From UBA2100 sp964399345 (GTDB lineage Bacteria; Patescibacteriota; Minisyncoccia; Phycocordibacterales; UBA2100), in contig CAYNQE010000002.1 in NCBI GenBank assembly GCA_964399345.1, positions 30,893 to 94,892 on the forward strand: DNA of 64,000 bases. Reading direction: 5' to 3'. The notes beneath the pieces were generated by a model that saw nothing but the letters and a program-made list of their open reading frames with translations, searched no databases and had not been told where the DNA came from. Positions 14,470-23,546 of the stretch are shown one piece after another. The position numbers were made by a program, and so were the translations under genes. The first letter of the stretch is position 1; each line of letters begins with the position of its first letter.

Positions 14470-14826
14470 TTAAACCATCTTTACATCAATTGAAACTCCT
14501 GCCGGCAAACTAATGTTTGTGAGGGCTTCAATGACTTTTGGAGTCGGGTGAAGAATCTCGATAAGACGCTTGTGTACTCGCATCTCAAATTGTTCTCGCG
14601 CATCCTTATGAACGAATGCTGCTCGGTTAACAGTATACTTCTTAATTTCTGTAGGAAGTGGTACTGGTCCTCGAACTTCTGCTTCATAACGAAAAGCGGT
14701 ATCGATTATTTGCTTCACTGAAACATCAAGCAGTTTGTGCTCGTAGGCACGAACGCGAATTCGTAGGCGCTCGGTACTTACTTTTTTCGCCGTTGCTTTC
14801 TTTGTTGTTTTCTTAGTTTCTGTCAT
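14470..14826 (-). CDS. rpsJ: 30S ribosomal protein S10
   Basis: Small-subunit protein, also a partner of NusB in antitermination in other bacteria. After a Lys/Thr-rich N-terminal extension of about 18 residues comes RLRIRVRAYEHKLLDVSVKQ, GPVPLPTEIKKYTVNRAAFV and HKDAREQFEMRVHKRLIEIL, the S10 signature. Length is 118 residues. It follows tuf by 33 bp, a gap that contains a small AGCGTA/TACGCT hairpin. Confidence 0.96.
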   Translation of the reverse strand: MTETKKTTKKATAKKVSTERLRIRVRAYEHKLLDVSVKQIIDTAFRYEAEVRGPVPLPTEIKKYTVNRAAFVHKDAREQFEMRVHKRLIEILHPTPKVIEALTNISLPAGVSIDVKMV

Positions 14827-14859
14827 AGAACGTAGCGTACAATACGCTGAATACGTGTT

Positions 14860-16056
14860 TTATGCAACAACTTTAGTTACAACTCCGGCTCCTACTGTAC
14901 GTCCACCTTCACGAACTGTGAACTTCATTTTCTCATCAAGGGCAACTGGAGTTACCAATTTAACCTTAAAGGTTGAGGTGTCTCCTGGCATTACCATTTC
15001 TGTTCCATCTGGAAGAGTAACCTCTCCAGTCACGTCTGTTGTTCGCATGTAGAACTGAGGCTTGTATCCACTAAAGAATGGAGTGTGTCGTCCACCTTCT
15101 TCTTTTGAAAGAACGTAAACTTCTGCTTCAAACTCAGTGTGAGGTGTAATTGATCCGCTTGCGGCCAATACTTGTCCTCGGTGAACATCCTCTTTCTTTG
15201 TTCCTCGTAGAAGAATTCCAGCGTTGTCTCCAGCAAGTCCCTCATCAAGGTTCTTGTTGAACATTTCAATACCAGTAATTGTTGTCTTTGTTGTTTCTTT
15301 AATACCAACGATTTCAACTTCTTCTCCTAGTTTAACTTTTCCTTGTTCGATTCGTCCAGTGACCACAGTTCCTCGTCCTTCGATTGAGAAGATATCCTCA
15401 ATAGGCATTAGGAAAGGCTTTTCTGTGTCACGTGCTGGAACTTCAAACCATTCGTCCATGGCTGTAGTAAGTTCAAGAATCTTCTTTGTCCATTCATCAT
15501 CAACTGAAGTTGATTCAGTTCCCTTAAGAGCTGATCCTCGGATGAAAGGAGTGTTTTCTCCGTCAAACTCGTATTGAGTTAGAGTCTCTCGGATCTCTTC
15601 CTCTACTAGTTCGATCATTTCGTCGTCCACATCAGGCATGTCTGTCTTGTTCAAGAAGACAATTATCTTAGGAACACCAACTTGCTTAGCAAGAAGGATG
15701 TGCTCACGTGTTTGTGGCATAAGTCCATCAGTTGCGGCAACTACAAGAATAGCACCGTCCATTTGGGCTGCTCCTGTGATCATGTTTTTAATGTAATCGG
15801 CGTGACCAGGCGCATCAATGTGTGCGTAGTGACGCTTTTCTGTCTCGTACTCTTGGTGAGACAGGGCGATTGTAATTCCTCGCTCCTTTTCTTCAGGTGC
15901 GTTATCGATATCATCGATATTCTTCATCGTTACGTTTTGTCCCGCAAGATGAAGTGAGTTCAAAATAGCAGCAGTAAGTGTTGTTTTACCGTGGTCAACG
16001 TGACCAATAGTACCAACATTCATGTGCGGCTTTGAACGGTCAAAATTTTCAGCCAT
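14860..16056 (-). CDS. tuf: Elongation factor Tu
   Basis: GTPase that delivers aminoacyl-tRNA to the ribosome. The start MAENFDRSKPHMNVGTIGHV gives 398 residues; the longer upstream frame is untranslated leader. Visible motifs: GHVDHGKT (G1), DAPGHADY (G3), NKTD (G4), and domain 2 with GRGTVVTGRIEQGKVKLGEE; domain 3 ends AGVVTKVVA. It heads the tuf-rpsJ unit, with a promoter in and beyond the terminator at 16192-16221 and a leader of about 120 nt. Confidence 0.98.
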   Translation of the reverse strand: MAENFDRSKPHMNVGTIGHVDHGKTTLTAAILNSLHLAGQNVTMKNIDDIDNAPEEKERGITIALSHQEYETEKRHYAHIDAPGHADYIKNMITGAAQMDGAILVVAATDGLMPQTREHILLAKQVGVPKIIVFLNKTDMPDVDDEMIELVEEEIRETLTQYEFDGENTPFIRGSALKGTESTSVDDEWTKKILELTTAMDEWFEVPARDTEKPFLMPIEDIFSIEGRGTVVTGRIEQGKVKLGEEVEIVGIKETTKTTITGIEMFNKNLDEGLAGDNAGILLRGTKKEDVHRGQVLAASGSITPHTEFEAEVYVLSKEEGGRHTPFFSGYKPQFYMRTTDVTGEVTLPDGTEMVMPGDTSTFKVKLVTPVALDEKMKFTVREGGRTVGAGVVTKVVA

Positions 16057-16161
16057 ATAAATATTATGGTTAGTTGTAATTATCAAGTGTAGAGTCGCGA
16101 GAACTGCTACCCTATAGTTAATAATTACGTTATTAAATACACTGTGTACGCAATATAAAAA

Positions 16162-16211
16162 AGCGCACAACACGCGTGGGACCATGGTATCAAAAGAGCG
16201 CTTGTAGTCAA
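16162..16211 (-). promoter_or_regulatory. tuf promoter, -35 inside a terminator, with 5' hairpin
   Basis: Minus strand TTGACT (16206-16211), 16 bp, TACCAT (16184-16189). The -35 lies in the loop and inner stem of the preceding terminator. The predicted 5' end near 16177 begins a stem CGCGT/GTGCG followed by CTTTTTTAT. Strength is uncertain because TACCAT matches the -10 consensus at four of six bases. Confidence 0.45.
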
Positions 16212-16221
16212 GCGCTCTTTT
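16192..16221 (-). terminator. Terminator after the secreted protein gene at 16234
   Basis: AAAAGAGCGCTTG / CAAGCGCTCTTTT, 13-bp perfect arms with a TAGT loop. It follows the stop of the minus-strand gene by 12 bp and is symmetric. Confidence 0.85.
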
Positions 16222-16233
16222 GTGTTTTTGATG

Positions 16234-17277
16234 TTAGATCTCCTGCCAGGCCGGAGAAATATAGACTGTTTCCACGTCTCTTATATTTTCCCCTCTAGAA
16301 TCAGTACAAGAGAGGGTAAATACTGTCTTTTCAGTTATCGGAGAGGTGTCTACTCTTCCCGAACGACCACTCCAAGAATCGCCGTTCGTACCAGTAACGC
16401 TACAGTTTGTTGATTCAACTGATGCCCATGTAATTGTAGTAGTCTGTCCGTCTCCAACTAAAGTAGGTTTTGCTTTCAGAGAAATGTCAGTGTCCCCAAG
16501 AGTAGGAGGTGAGACAATTGAACAACTTGGGTACTGCCCTGAGAAGCCTGAAGGACACGTCCCACAATCTGGATATGTTCCTGAAGTACCTGAAGGACAT
16601 ACACTTACGTCACATATATTATTGCTAACCACCTCTGGATATCCTGAAACTGATATAACACACGTGTTGTTACAGTTTCTTGAACCAAACGCCGTTCTTG
16701 GAACACTCTCTCCACAAATAGTTTCTGTGAATGATTGAGAACAAGCGGTCCCTAAGTATGAAGGAAGTGCCGGGATTGTTGCAGTACAGGCGTACGATCC
16801 TGATCCTCCGGTACATTTATTACCGGTCCCTGAGAATCCACATGCATTTATTGCAGATGGGCAACTAGAAACCGTGCAAGAGCCTCCTGTAATTGGAGGA
16901 TCGCCGGGACCTGGACCATCTCCTCCAACTCCGACTTCAAACCCATTCCCTCCACCTGAATATACGGCACGGCCCTGGTTATCATAATCCACAAAATCAC
17001 CAACTGGATTTGCAACCTCTGTTGCATTATTTACCAAAGATTGAAATGCCTGATCTTCTGGAGACATATTATTACTACCTCCCCCTCCAAAAACATCACC
17101 TATTGCATCACTTATTGCATCAAAAAAGTCTCCTATTGCTTCAACAAAGCCACCACCGCCTTCACCTCCTTCACCTCCTTCACCCTCGGCCGAAGTTATA
17201 AGTGGTGCAGAAAAAGCTACAAGTAAACTTATAAAAAAGACAAGTACCACTTTGTTAGAGAGTTGTAATGAGAACAT
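16234..17277 (-). CDS. Secreted Cys-rich surface protein (paralogue of 18845-20563)
   Basis: A 347-residue exported protein. The signal peptide MFSLQLSNKVVLVFFISLLV ends near residue 29 (ITSA). A glycine-rich patch and an FVEAIGDFFDAISDAIGDVF helix follow, then about 100 residues with repeated Cys pairs (CTVSSCPSAINACG, CPSGTSGTYPDCGTCPSG) and a C-terminal Ig-like segment with NCSVTGTNGDSWSGRSG. It ends SPAWQEI. N-terminal, Cys-rich and C-terminal parts all resemble the larger protein at 18845-20563, which carries an extra Hint domain. Probably cell-surface; function unknown. Confidence 0.8.
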   Translation of the reverse strand: MFSLQLSNKVVLVFFISLLVAFSAPLITSAEGEGGEGGEGGGGFVEAIGDFFDAISDAIGDVFGGGGSNNMSPEDQAFQSLVNNATEVANPVGDFVDYDNQGRAVYSGGGNGFEVGVGGDGPGPGDPPITGGSCTVSSCPSAINACGFSGTGNKCTGGSGSYACTATIPALPSYLGTACSQSFTETICGESVPRTAFGSRNCNNTCVISVSGYPEVVSNNICDVSVCPSGTSGTYPDCGTCPSGFSGQYPSCSIVSPPTLGDTDISLKAKPTLVGDGQTTTITWASVESTNCSVTGTNGDSWSGRSGRVDTSPITEKTVFTLSCTDSRGENIRDVETVYISPAWQEI

Positions 17278-17364
17278 ATTAGTTTAATTAAAAGTATTTA
17301 CTAAATAATACACTACAAAATATCTCCGTATTCTATATATCCACATATTTGCTATTATTCGGCT

Positions 17365-18882
17365 ATGAAAAAACTCGCTATTCTTGCTGGATTATCTGCA
17401 GCCATATCCTTTAACGCCACATATCTATGGCCTTTAGGAGTACTTTCGTTTGCTCTATTTATATATTTACTTAAAAAGGACGAAGAAACCATTAAAATTA
17501 GCTGGATTTACGGCTTTATATTTATGGGAAGTAGCATTCTTTGGGGTTTTTCGGCTTTTCCTCTTTCAAGTATTGGTATTAGTGACCCAATAATAAGTGC
17601 TGTACTACTTCTTTTTATATGGACATTGAGTTCACTCCTTCTAGCTTTACCAATAGCACTATTTGGTTATTTGTTCGTAAAATTTAAGCAAAATTCAAAT
17701 ATTGACCTTCTTTTTATCCCAGCATTGTGGGTATTACTAGAAATACTACGATCCTTACTTTTCTTTATCCTAACTCTAGCTCCACAATCTGTTATCGGAC
17801 CGCACTGGACCTTTGGCTACAGTGGCTACATTCTTGCAGGAAGTCCACTACTACTACAATTAGCATCCTTTGGAGGTGTGTATCTCTTAGGTTTTATCTT
17901 TGCGCTCGCTGGAACTGCTTTAGCTTACAATTATAAGAATAAATATGTTCTTTTTTCTTTTGTAATTCTCTCAATTCTATTCTACACTCCAATTAATGGA
18001 GAGATTGGTGGGGAGACACTAACTATTGCTGCATTAAAAACAACAGAATCTTCGTATTTCTCATCTGGAGGAATAGATAGAGAGTCTCGCTTACAAAGAA
18101 TCGCTGAATTAATTACCCTGGCATCCAAAGAAGATTCTTTGGACCTTATCGTAATCCCCGAAGATGCGCGGTTTATAAAACTACTCTCCGAAGAACAACT
18201 TAGTAAGGTACCAATAAGAAATGAATCTTTTCTTTTGGGATCTTCTAGGCTTGATACCCAAAATGAACCTGCTAAGTCACGAGTAATGACGTACTCCCAC
18301 ACAACCGGTAAGCAAGAACACTACACCAAGCTACTTCTTGTACCTGAGAGTGAATATCTATCCATTTTTTACCAACTCCTCTTTACCATTGTAGGACTAG
18401 GGGAAAGAGTGGATAATTTTAGTAACTTTAAAGAATACGGAAGAGGTAAAAAGGCAACTCCGACTTTACTGGGGGATATAAACGTAGCAGCCTCTCTGTG
18501 TTCTGAAATATATTCTCCACTTATTCAAAGAGACCTATCTAAAGACTCTGGAATTATAATAAACTTAGCATCTCACTCTAGATTAAAAGGATCTAAGATT
18601 TTATTTAATCAAATAATTGCAATGAGTAAAGTCAGGGCAGTTGAAAACAACAAATACGTGGTGCAGGCAACGAACTTTGCAAACTCCTTTGTCATATCAA
18701 ATACTGGAGAAGTAGTTGAAATGACTTCATCAGATAATGACTTTAGTTACTCTCTTGCTGAAGTTCCAATAATTTACAAACAAACAATATTCTCTAAGTT
18801 ACCGTACTTAGTTCCAGTACTCTCCATTCTTTTAATACTCCTTTTTAGAATTCTTGCCAGGCGGGAGCAACTTGAACTGTAG
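17365..18882 (+). CDS. lnt: Apolipoprotein N-acyltransferase-like membrane protein
   Basis: Lnt adds the third acyl chain to lipoproteins at the outer face of the cytoplasmic membrane. The 505-residue protein has about six N-terminal transmembrane segments, a nitrilase-fold domain and one final helix (about residues 478-496). Candidate catalytic residues are Glu in VIPEDAR, Lys in HYTKLLLVPESEY and Cys in AASLCSEIY, the E-K-C triad. FGYSGYIL lies before the nitrilase domain. The 3' end overlaps the convergent Hint-protein gene by 38 bp. Its neighbours on both sides are related secreted proteins without an obvious lipobox, so the link is unclear. Confidence 0.82.
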   Translation: MKKLAILAGLSAAISFNATYLWPLGVLSFALFIYLLKKDEETIKISWIYGFIFMGSSILWGFSAFPLSSIGISDPIISAVLLLFIWTLSSLLLALPIALFGYLFVKFKQNSNIDLLFIPALWVLLEILRSLLFFILTLAPQSVIGPHWTFGYSGYILAGSPLLLQLASFGGVYLLGFIFALAGTALAYNYKNKYVLFSFVILSILFYTPINGEIGGETLTIAALKTTESSYFSSGGIDRESRLQRIAELITLASKEDSLDLIVIPEDARFIKLLSEEQLSKVPIRNESFLLGSSRLDTQNEPAKSRVMTYSHTTGKQEHYTKLLLVPESEYLSIFYQLLFTIVGLGERVDNFSNFKEYGRGKKATPTLLGDINVAASLCSEIYSPLIQRDLSKDSGIIINLASHSRLKGSKILFNQIIAMSKVRAVENNKYVVQATNFANSFVISNTGEVVEMTSSDNDFSYSLAEVPIIYKQTIFSKLPYLVPVLSILLILLFRILARREQLEL

Positions 18883-20563
18883 TGGTGTCAGTAAAGTCCC
18901 CTTCAACACAATATAGTGTGTATGTAGTTTCTTCTGTTATCGCACCTGTTGTTTCATTACCACTTACTCCAGTCCAGTTATCTCCGTTTGTTCCTGACAC
19001 TGAACAATCAAGAGCAAGTTGAGTTGTCCATGTAATTGAAGTTGTACCTCCTGAGAGAACTAGTAGTGGTTGTGCTGCAACACTTCCTGTTGCAGGATCA
19101 CACGTTGGAGCAGCCTCACTACAGGATCCATCACATTGTTGAGTTCCAACACTTCCAGATCCGCACCTATTAGATTCCTGACAAGAAGTCCCATATCCTG
19201 GAGGATTTGGTGGTGCTGTTGTACTACATGTGCCACCACACGTATACGTTCCTGGATTTTGAGAACCGCAGCTATTTTCTGGAACTGGATTACATGCTTG
19301 TCCGTAATTTGAAGGAACAGAGGCACCAGAAGTACTACAAGAACCACTACATTGAATGGTCCCTGTGTCAGGCCCACACGCACTTGTTTCAGTACACGAA
19401 TCTCCATAATCAGAAGGAATTGTTGCTCCAGTTACGCTACACTGGCCATTACATTGAATTGTTCCTGTTCCTACACCACATGCATTTGTCTCGGTGCAAG
19501 AATCTCCTAAATTGGAAGGTGCGGAATTAGTAGCATTACATGAGTATGAACCGATTCCATTTACACATTCTTGACCTGTGCTTGACCCACAAGCGTTAGA
19601 TATTGTGCAAGATTGTACTGTACATAATCCTCCGGGTCCATCAGGTCCTTCCCCTTCGTCCCCTTCGTTAACACCACCATAGTTATACCCAATTGAATCA
19701 TCATAGTAATAATCCACACCGTCTTGAGTGAAGGAGTAGCTCCCAACAGTATTTGTTAATTCGGTTGCAAACATTGCATGAAGTTCATTTCCACTAACAG
19801 TACTCCCTCCAGTATTTGTATCTCCTCCTAAGAAATCGCCAATCGTGTCAACAACATCTACAACAACATCCACGACGTCGTTTGCTACGTCTACTACAAC
19901 ATCTACAACATCATTCGCTACATCCCCTATAGTATCTACAACCCCGTCAACTACGTCACCAATAGCGTCCACAACATCATTCACTACATCAACTACTGCA
20001 TCTACAATACCTCCGCCATGATTTTTATTGTGCGCCAAAACACCGTCTGCAAAGAAGGCGTTGTATTTATCAACTGTCTTTAAGTTATAAGTTCGTAATT
20101 CTCCTTCAACATATTCAATTGATTCAACTTCAACCCATCCATCTTCTGTGAATACCTCAGCTCCAATCTCTAATTGTGCAATTGGCCTTAGCTTTGTATC
20201 TTCGTAAGTAACTTCAGGAACGATAGATGCCCATCCCTTTTTGGTATAAAGAGGGTGTTCGTTTGTAACTCTAAGTAAGTCTCCATTAATTTCATAATAC
20301 CCTTCTCTAATTGGGGATTCTAACTCTAAAACCTTTGCCTCAACAAAAGAATTTGTCTTAACATCATATGACCTTACAACATCTCCAACCTTAACTTCTT
20401 CGATGTTAACAGAATCTCCATCTGGAAGAGAAATCTGAGTACCTGCTGGAAAACAAGAATCTCCACCACCTTCTCCACCGGCTGAAGAAACTACAGGAAC
20501 TGCCAAAAGAGCAGCCGAAAACATTAGAAAAATCAGTTTTCTAGAAAGTTGTAAAGAAATCAT
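18845..20563 (-). CDS. Secreted Cys-rich protein with N-terminal Hint (intein-like) domain
   Basis: A 572-residue exported protein. Signal peptide MISLQLSRKLIFLMFSAALL to about residue 27; then a Hint domain from Cys37 (CFPAGTQISLPDG) through the TxxH block (VTNEHPLYT, residues 99-107) to FFADGVLAHN with His178-Asn179. The +1 residue is Lys, not Cys/Ser/Thr, so autocleavage is more likely than protein splicing. Valine/aspartate repeats (DVVDAIGDVVDGVVDTIGDV) follow at 186-245, then a region with Cys motifs such as CTETNACGVGTG and CTETSACGPDTG, and an Ig-like end with NWTGVSG closing APAWQEF. An inverted TGTACA pair lies in the leader. Confidence 0.82.
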   Translation of the reverse strand: MISLQLSRKLIFLMFSAALLAVPVVSSAGGEGGGDSCFPAGTQISLPDGDSVNIEEVKVGDVVRSYDVKTNSFVEAKVLELESPIREGYYEINGDLLRVTNEHPLYTKKGWASIVPEVTYEDTKLRPIAQLEIGAEVFTEDGWVEVESIEYVEGELRTYNLKTVDKYNAFFADGVLAHNKNHGGGIVDAVVDVVNDVVDAIGDVVDGVVDTIGDVANDVVDVVVDVANDVVDVVVDVVDTIGDFLGGDTNTGGSTVSGNELHAMFATELTNTVGSYSFTQDGVDYYYDDSIGYNYGGVNEGDEGEGPDGPGGLCTVQSCTISNACGSSTGQECVNGIGSYSCNATNSAPSNLGDSCTETNACGVGTGTIQCNGQCSVTGATIPSDYGDSCTETSACGPDTGTIQCSGSCSTSGASVPSNYGQACNPVPENSCGSQNPGTYTCGGTCSTTAPPNPPGYGTSCQESNRCGSGSVGTQQCDGSCSEAAPTCDPATGSVAAQPLLVLSGGTTSITWTTQLALDCSVSGTNGDNWTGVSGNETTGAITEETTYTLYCVEGDFTDTTTVQVAPAWQEF

Positions 20564-20640
20564 GAATAATTTATGTTAAATATAATGTACATTCATTGTA
20601 CACCCTACAAATTCAACTCTTTTCCGTTATGTGAACAACA

Positions 20641-20665
20641 AAAAACCCGTCTTTCGACGGGTTTT
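20641..20665 (-). terminator. Terminator after fusA
   Basis: AAAAACCCGTC / GACGGGTTTTTT with a short TTTC loop just after the fusA stop. Symmetric A and T runs allow action on either strand. Confidence 0.85.
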
Positions 20666-20668
20666 TTG

Positions 20669-22804
20669 TTAGTTTCTTGCGGCTTGTATGTCGTCTGCGA
20701 TATTACGTGGAACCACCGCATAGTGAGAGAATTCCATAGTCGCATTTGCGCGCCCTTCTGTCATAGATCGTAGCGTAGTGGTATATCCAAACATCTCAGA
20801 AAGCGGAACTTTAGCAGTAACTACCTTTGCATTACCTCGATCGTCCATTCCCTCAACTTGTCCACGCATTGAACTTAAGTTTCCGTTAACATCTCCCATA
20901 AACTGCTCAGGGGTTGTTACTTCTACCTTCATAACAGGCTCAAGAAGCACAGGTTGTGCACCTTTAGCTGCTTGCTGGAAAGCTTGAGATGCTGCAATCT
21001 TGAAAGCAATTTCTGAGGAGTCAACATCGTGGAAAGAACCGTCGAATAGGTCAACTGAAATGTCTGCCATTGCGTATCCGGCAACAATTCCTCGCTCCAT
21101 AGCCTCCTTAATACCCTTCTTAATTGCAGGAATGTATTCTGCTGGGATAATTCCACCCTTAATGTTGTTAATAAACTCAAAGTGATCTTCTCTATCAGTA
21201 TTTTTTGCAATTTTTGCTCCCTCTTCAATTTCTTCAAGAGGTTTAATTCTAATTTTAACGTGTCCGTATTGTCCACGACCACCAGTTTGTTTGATGTATT
21301 TAACTTCAGCAGAATTTTCTCCTTGGATAGTCTCTCGGTAGGCAACTTGTGGCTTACCTAGCTCTGCTTCAACATTAAATTCTCTCTTCATACGGTCAAC
21401 TAGAATTTCAAGGTGAAGTTCTCCCATTCCTGAGATAATAGTTTCAAGAGTTTCCGGGTCGGAAGAAACTTTAAAGGTAGGGTCTTCGTCTGAAAGTTTG
21501 TTTAGTGCAATACCCATCTTTTCTTGGTCTTGCTTAGTCTTAGGTTCAATTCGTGCGGCAACAACAGGCTCAGGGAATGTCATTTCCTCAAGAATTATAG
21601 GGTTCTCTTCGTCACAAAGTGTGTGACTAGTCTTTGTCTCCTTTAATCCTACGGCTGCTGCAATTTCTCCGGTGTAAACTTCTTCAACTTCCTCTCGCTT
21701 ATCAGCTTGAAGACGAACAATACGTCCGATTCGTTCTTTTTTCTTTGTTGTTGCGTTATACACGTACGATCCAGCCTTAACAACTCCTGAATATACTCGG
21801 AAGAATGTAAGCTGTCCTACAAATGGGTCGGTTTGAAGTTTAAAGGCAAGGGATGCTAGAGGCTCATCATCTGATGGTGCTCTTTCAATCTCCTCTTCTG
21901 TCTTAGGATCAATTCCTTTAACTGAAGGAAGGTCAAGCGGACTTGGAAGGAAGTCTACAACACCGTCTAGTACTAATTGAACTCCTTTGTTCTTTAGTGC
22001 TGAACCACAGTAGACAAGAAATACATCGTTTGCGATAACCGCCTTACGTAGCAGTACCTTAAGTTCATCATATGATGGTTCGTTTCCTTCAAGATATGCA
22101 TTCATAGCATCCTCATCTTGTTCAACAATCTTTTCTACAAGCTCGTCGTGATATTTCTTGGCGTCTTCCTTAAGATTTTCTGGAATTTCTCCCTCGATTA
22201 CATTCATTCCCATTTCACCATCAAATGTGTAGGCCTTCATCTTTAAAAGATCTACCGCTCCTTCATGATTTTCCTCCTCTCCAATTGGGATTTGGAAACG
22301 AATAGCTTTGTCAGACAGTCGCTCTACAATACTTGCGTATGATCGCTCAAATGACGCTCCTGTTCGGTCTAGCTTGTTTATAAAACAGATGCGCGCAACG
22401 TTTGCCTCTTCAGCGTAGCGCCAGTTTGTTTCTGATTGTGGTTCAACTCCGGCTACGGCGTCAAAAACTACAACAGCACCATCAAGCACTCTCATAGATC
22501 GCTTAACTTCGGCTGTGAAGTCGATGTGTCCTGGTGTATCAATAATGTTTAGAGGGTATTTGTCTTCCCCTTCTGAGTAAGTAGGTTGCCAATCACACGA
22601 AATAGCAGCGGCCGTAATTGTAATACCACGTTCTCTTTCTTGCTCCATCCAGTCAGTAACAGTCTCACCATCGTGAACTTCTCCAATCTTGTGACTCATT
22701 CCAGTATAAAAAAGAACACGTTCGCTGGTTGTTGTTTTACCAGCGTCGACGTGTGCTACGATTCCGAAATTTCGGAGTTTTTCTAGTGGATAGTTACGAG
22801 CCAT
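20669..22804 (-). CDS. fusA: Elongation factor G
   Basis: Translocase GTPase. The 711-residue protein has AHVDAGKTTTSER (G1), DTPGHIDF (G3), NKLDRTGA (G4) and all later domains, including the domain IV region QTGGRGQYGHVKIRI and the C-terminal EMFGYTTTLRSMTEGRANAT. It is transcribed alone, between a terminator and its own promoter, rather than with rpsL-rpsG, which lie 1.3 kb further on behind accessory genes. Confidence 0.98.
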   Translation of the reverse strand: MARNYPLEKLRNFGIVAHVDAGKTTTSERVLFYTGMSHKIGEVHDGETVTDWMEQERERGITITAAAISCDWQPTYSEGEDKYPLNIIDTPGHIDFTAEVKRSMRVLDGAVVVFDAVAGVEPQSETNWRYAEEANVARICFINKLDRTGASFERSYASIVERLSDKAIRFQIPIGEEENHEGAVDLLKMKAYTFDGEMGMNVIEGEIPENLKEDAKKYHDELVEKIVEQDEDAMNAYLEGNEPSYDELKVLLRKAVIANDVFLVYCGSALKNKGVQLVLDGVVDFLPSPLDLPSVKGIDPKTEEEIERAPSDDEPLASLAFKLQTDPFVGQLTFFRVYSGVVKAGSYVYNATTKKKERIGRIVRLQADKREEVEEVYTGEIAAAVGLKETKTSHTLCDEENPIILEEMTFPEPVVAARIEPKTKQDQEKMGIALNKLSDEDPTFKVSSDPETLETIISGMGELHLEILVDRMKREFNVEAELGKPQVAYRETIQGENSAEVKYIKQTGGRGQYGHVKIRIKPLEEIEEGAKIAKNTDREDHFEFINNIKGGIIPAEYIPAIKKGIKEAMERGIVAGYAMADISVDLFDGSFHDVDSSEIAFKIAASQAFQQAAKGAQPVLLEPVMKVEVTTPEQFMGDVNGNLSSMRGQVEGMDDRGNAKVVTAKVPLSEMFGYTTTLRSMTEGRANATMEFSHYAVVPRNIADDIQAARN

Positions 22805-22826
22805 AATAATTTTTTAAAATAAAAAC

Positions 22827-22878
22827 GCCACGACATGTGAGCGTGGCATTAGAGTATCCCAAAATGGGAAAAGTGCAA
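22827..22878 (-). promoter_or_regulatory. fusA promoter with immediate stem-loop and U-run
   Basis: Minus strand TTGCAC (22873-22878), 16 bp, TACTCT (22851-22856), then GCCACG/CGTGGC (22847-22827) with a 9-nt loop and TTTTTATTTT. The hairpin begins at or within a few bases of the predicted transcription start. Confidence 0.55.
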
Positions 22879-22902
22879 GGAAACTATCATGATATTATGT
22901 AA

Positions 22903-23515
22903 ATGATGGACAATCCAACAATATATTGTGAGTGGTTAAGTGGAGCGATTCATCAACCAATTAATACTATTTCCAGTATTGTATTTTTAATTGTCGCAGT
23001 ACTTCTGTACAGATTAATAAGGAAAACAGGAACTCAAGATTGGCTGTTAAAACTATTACCATACTCTATTGCACTAATCGGATTGAGTAGTGCTTTTTGG
23101 CACTATAGCGTTAGGTGATGTATTAGATACAGTTTCAATTGGGATATTTGCTCTTTTAATCAGTTTAATACTGGCGCAAAAGTTGTTTACTAGAATTTCT
23201 TATCAAGTTGTTTCAATACTGGGGATATTCTCTATAGCATTTTTACTAGAGCAACTACCGTATTTAAACGGTTCTCTCGTATATCTTTTCTTGTTTATCA
23301 CCTTAGGTTTGATTTTGTATTTGCTGTCACATAAAACTTCTGTAGCAACAATTATTATGTGCTTACTGTTTTTGGGTTTGTTAGCACGAATTCTTGATAT
23401 CCAAGCTTGTAATACACTAGTAATCGGAACGCATTTTATTTGGCATATTGCTGTTGCTCTGGCAGTGTTTTTTATAGTCAAGATTGTTATTCAATCTCCA
23501 CGTACAATGCATTGA
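22903..23515 (+). pseudogene. Ceramidase-like (CREST family) membrane protein, frameshifted
   Basis: Two overlapping frames together encode one seven-helix-like protein of about 200 residues. The first (22903-23118) opens MMDNPTIYCEWLSGAIHQPI and reaches GLSSAFWH; the second continues GDVLDTVSIGIF and ends with CNTLVIGTHFIWHIAVALAV. YCE, PxN, S...WH, D and GTHFxWH are landmarks of the alkaline ceramidase/CREST membrane hydrolases. Removing one base near 23111 restores a single frame. It may be a decaying gene or an assembly indel. Substrate unknown. Confidence 0.65.
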
Positions 23516-23546
23516 CACCGATTTGTACAAAATGTACAATATCAAT

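Noticed and set aside
18845..20563. Functional protein-splicing intein
   Set aside because: The residue after the terminal Asn is Lys rather than Cys, Ser or Thr, there is almost no N-extein, and no endonuclease domain.
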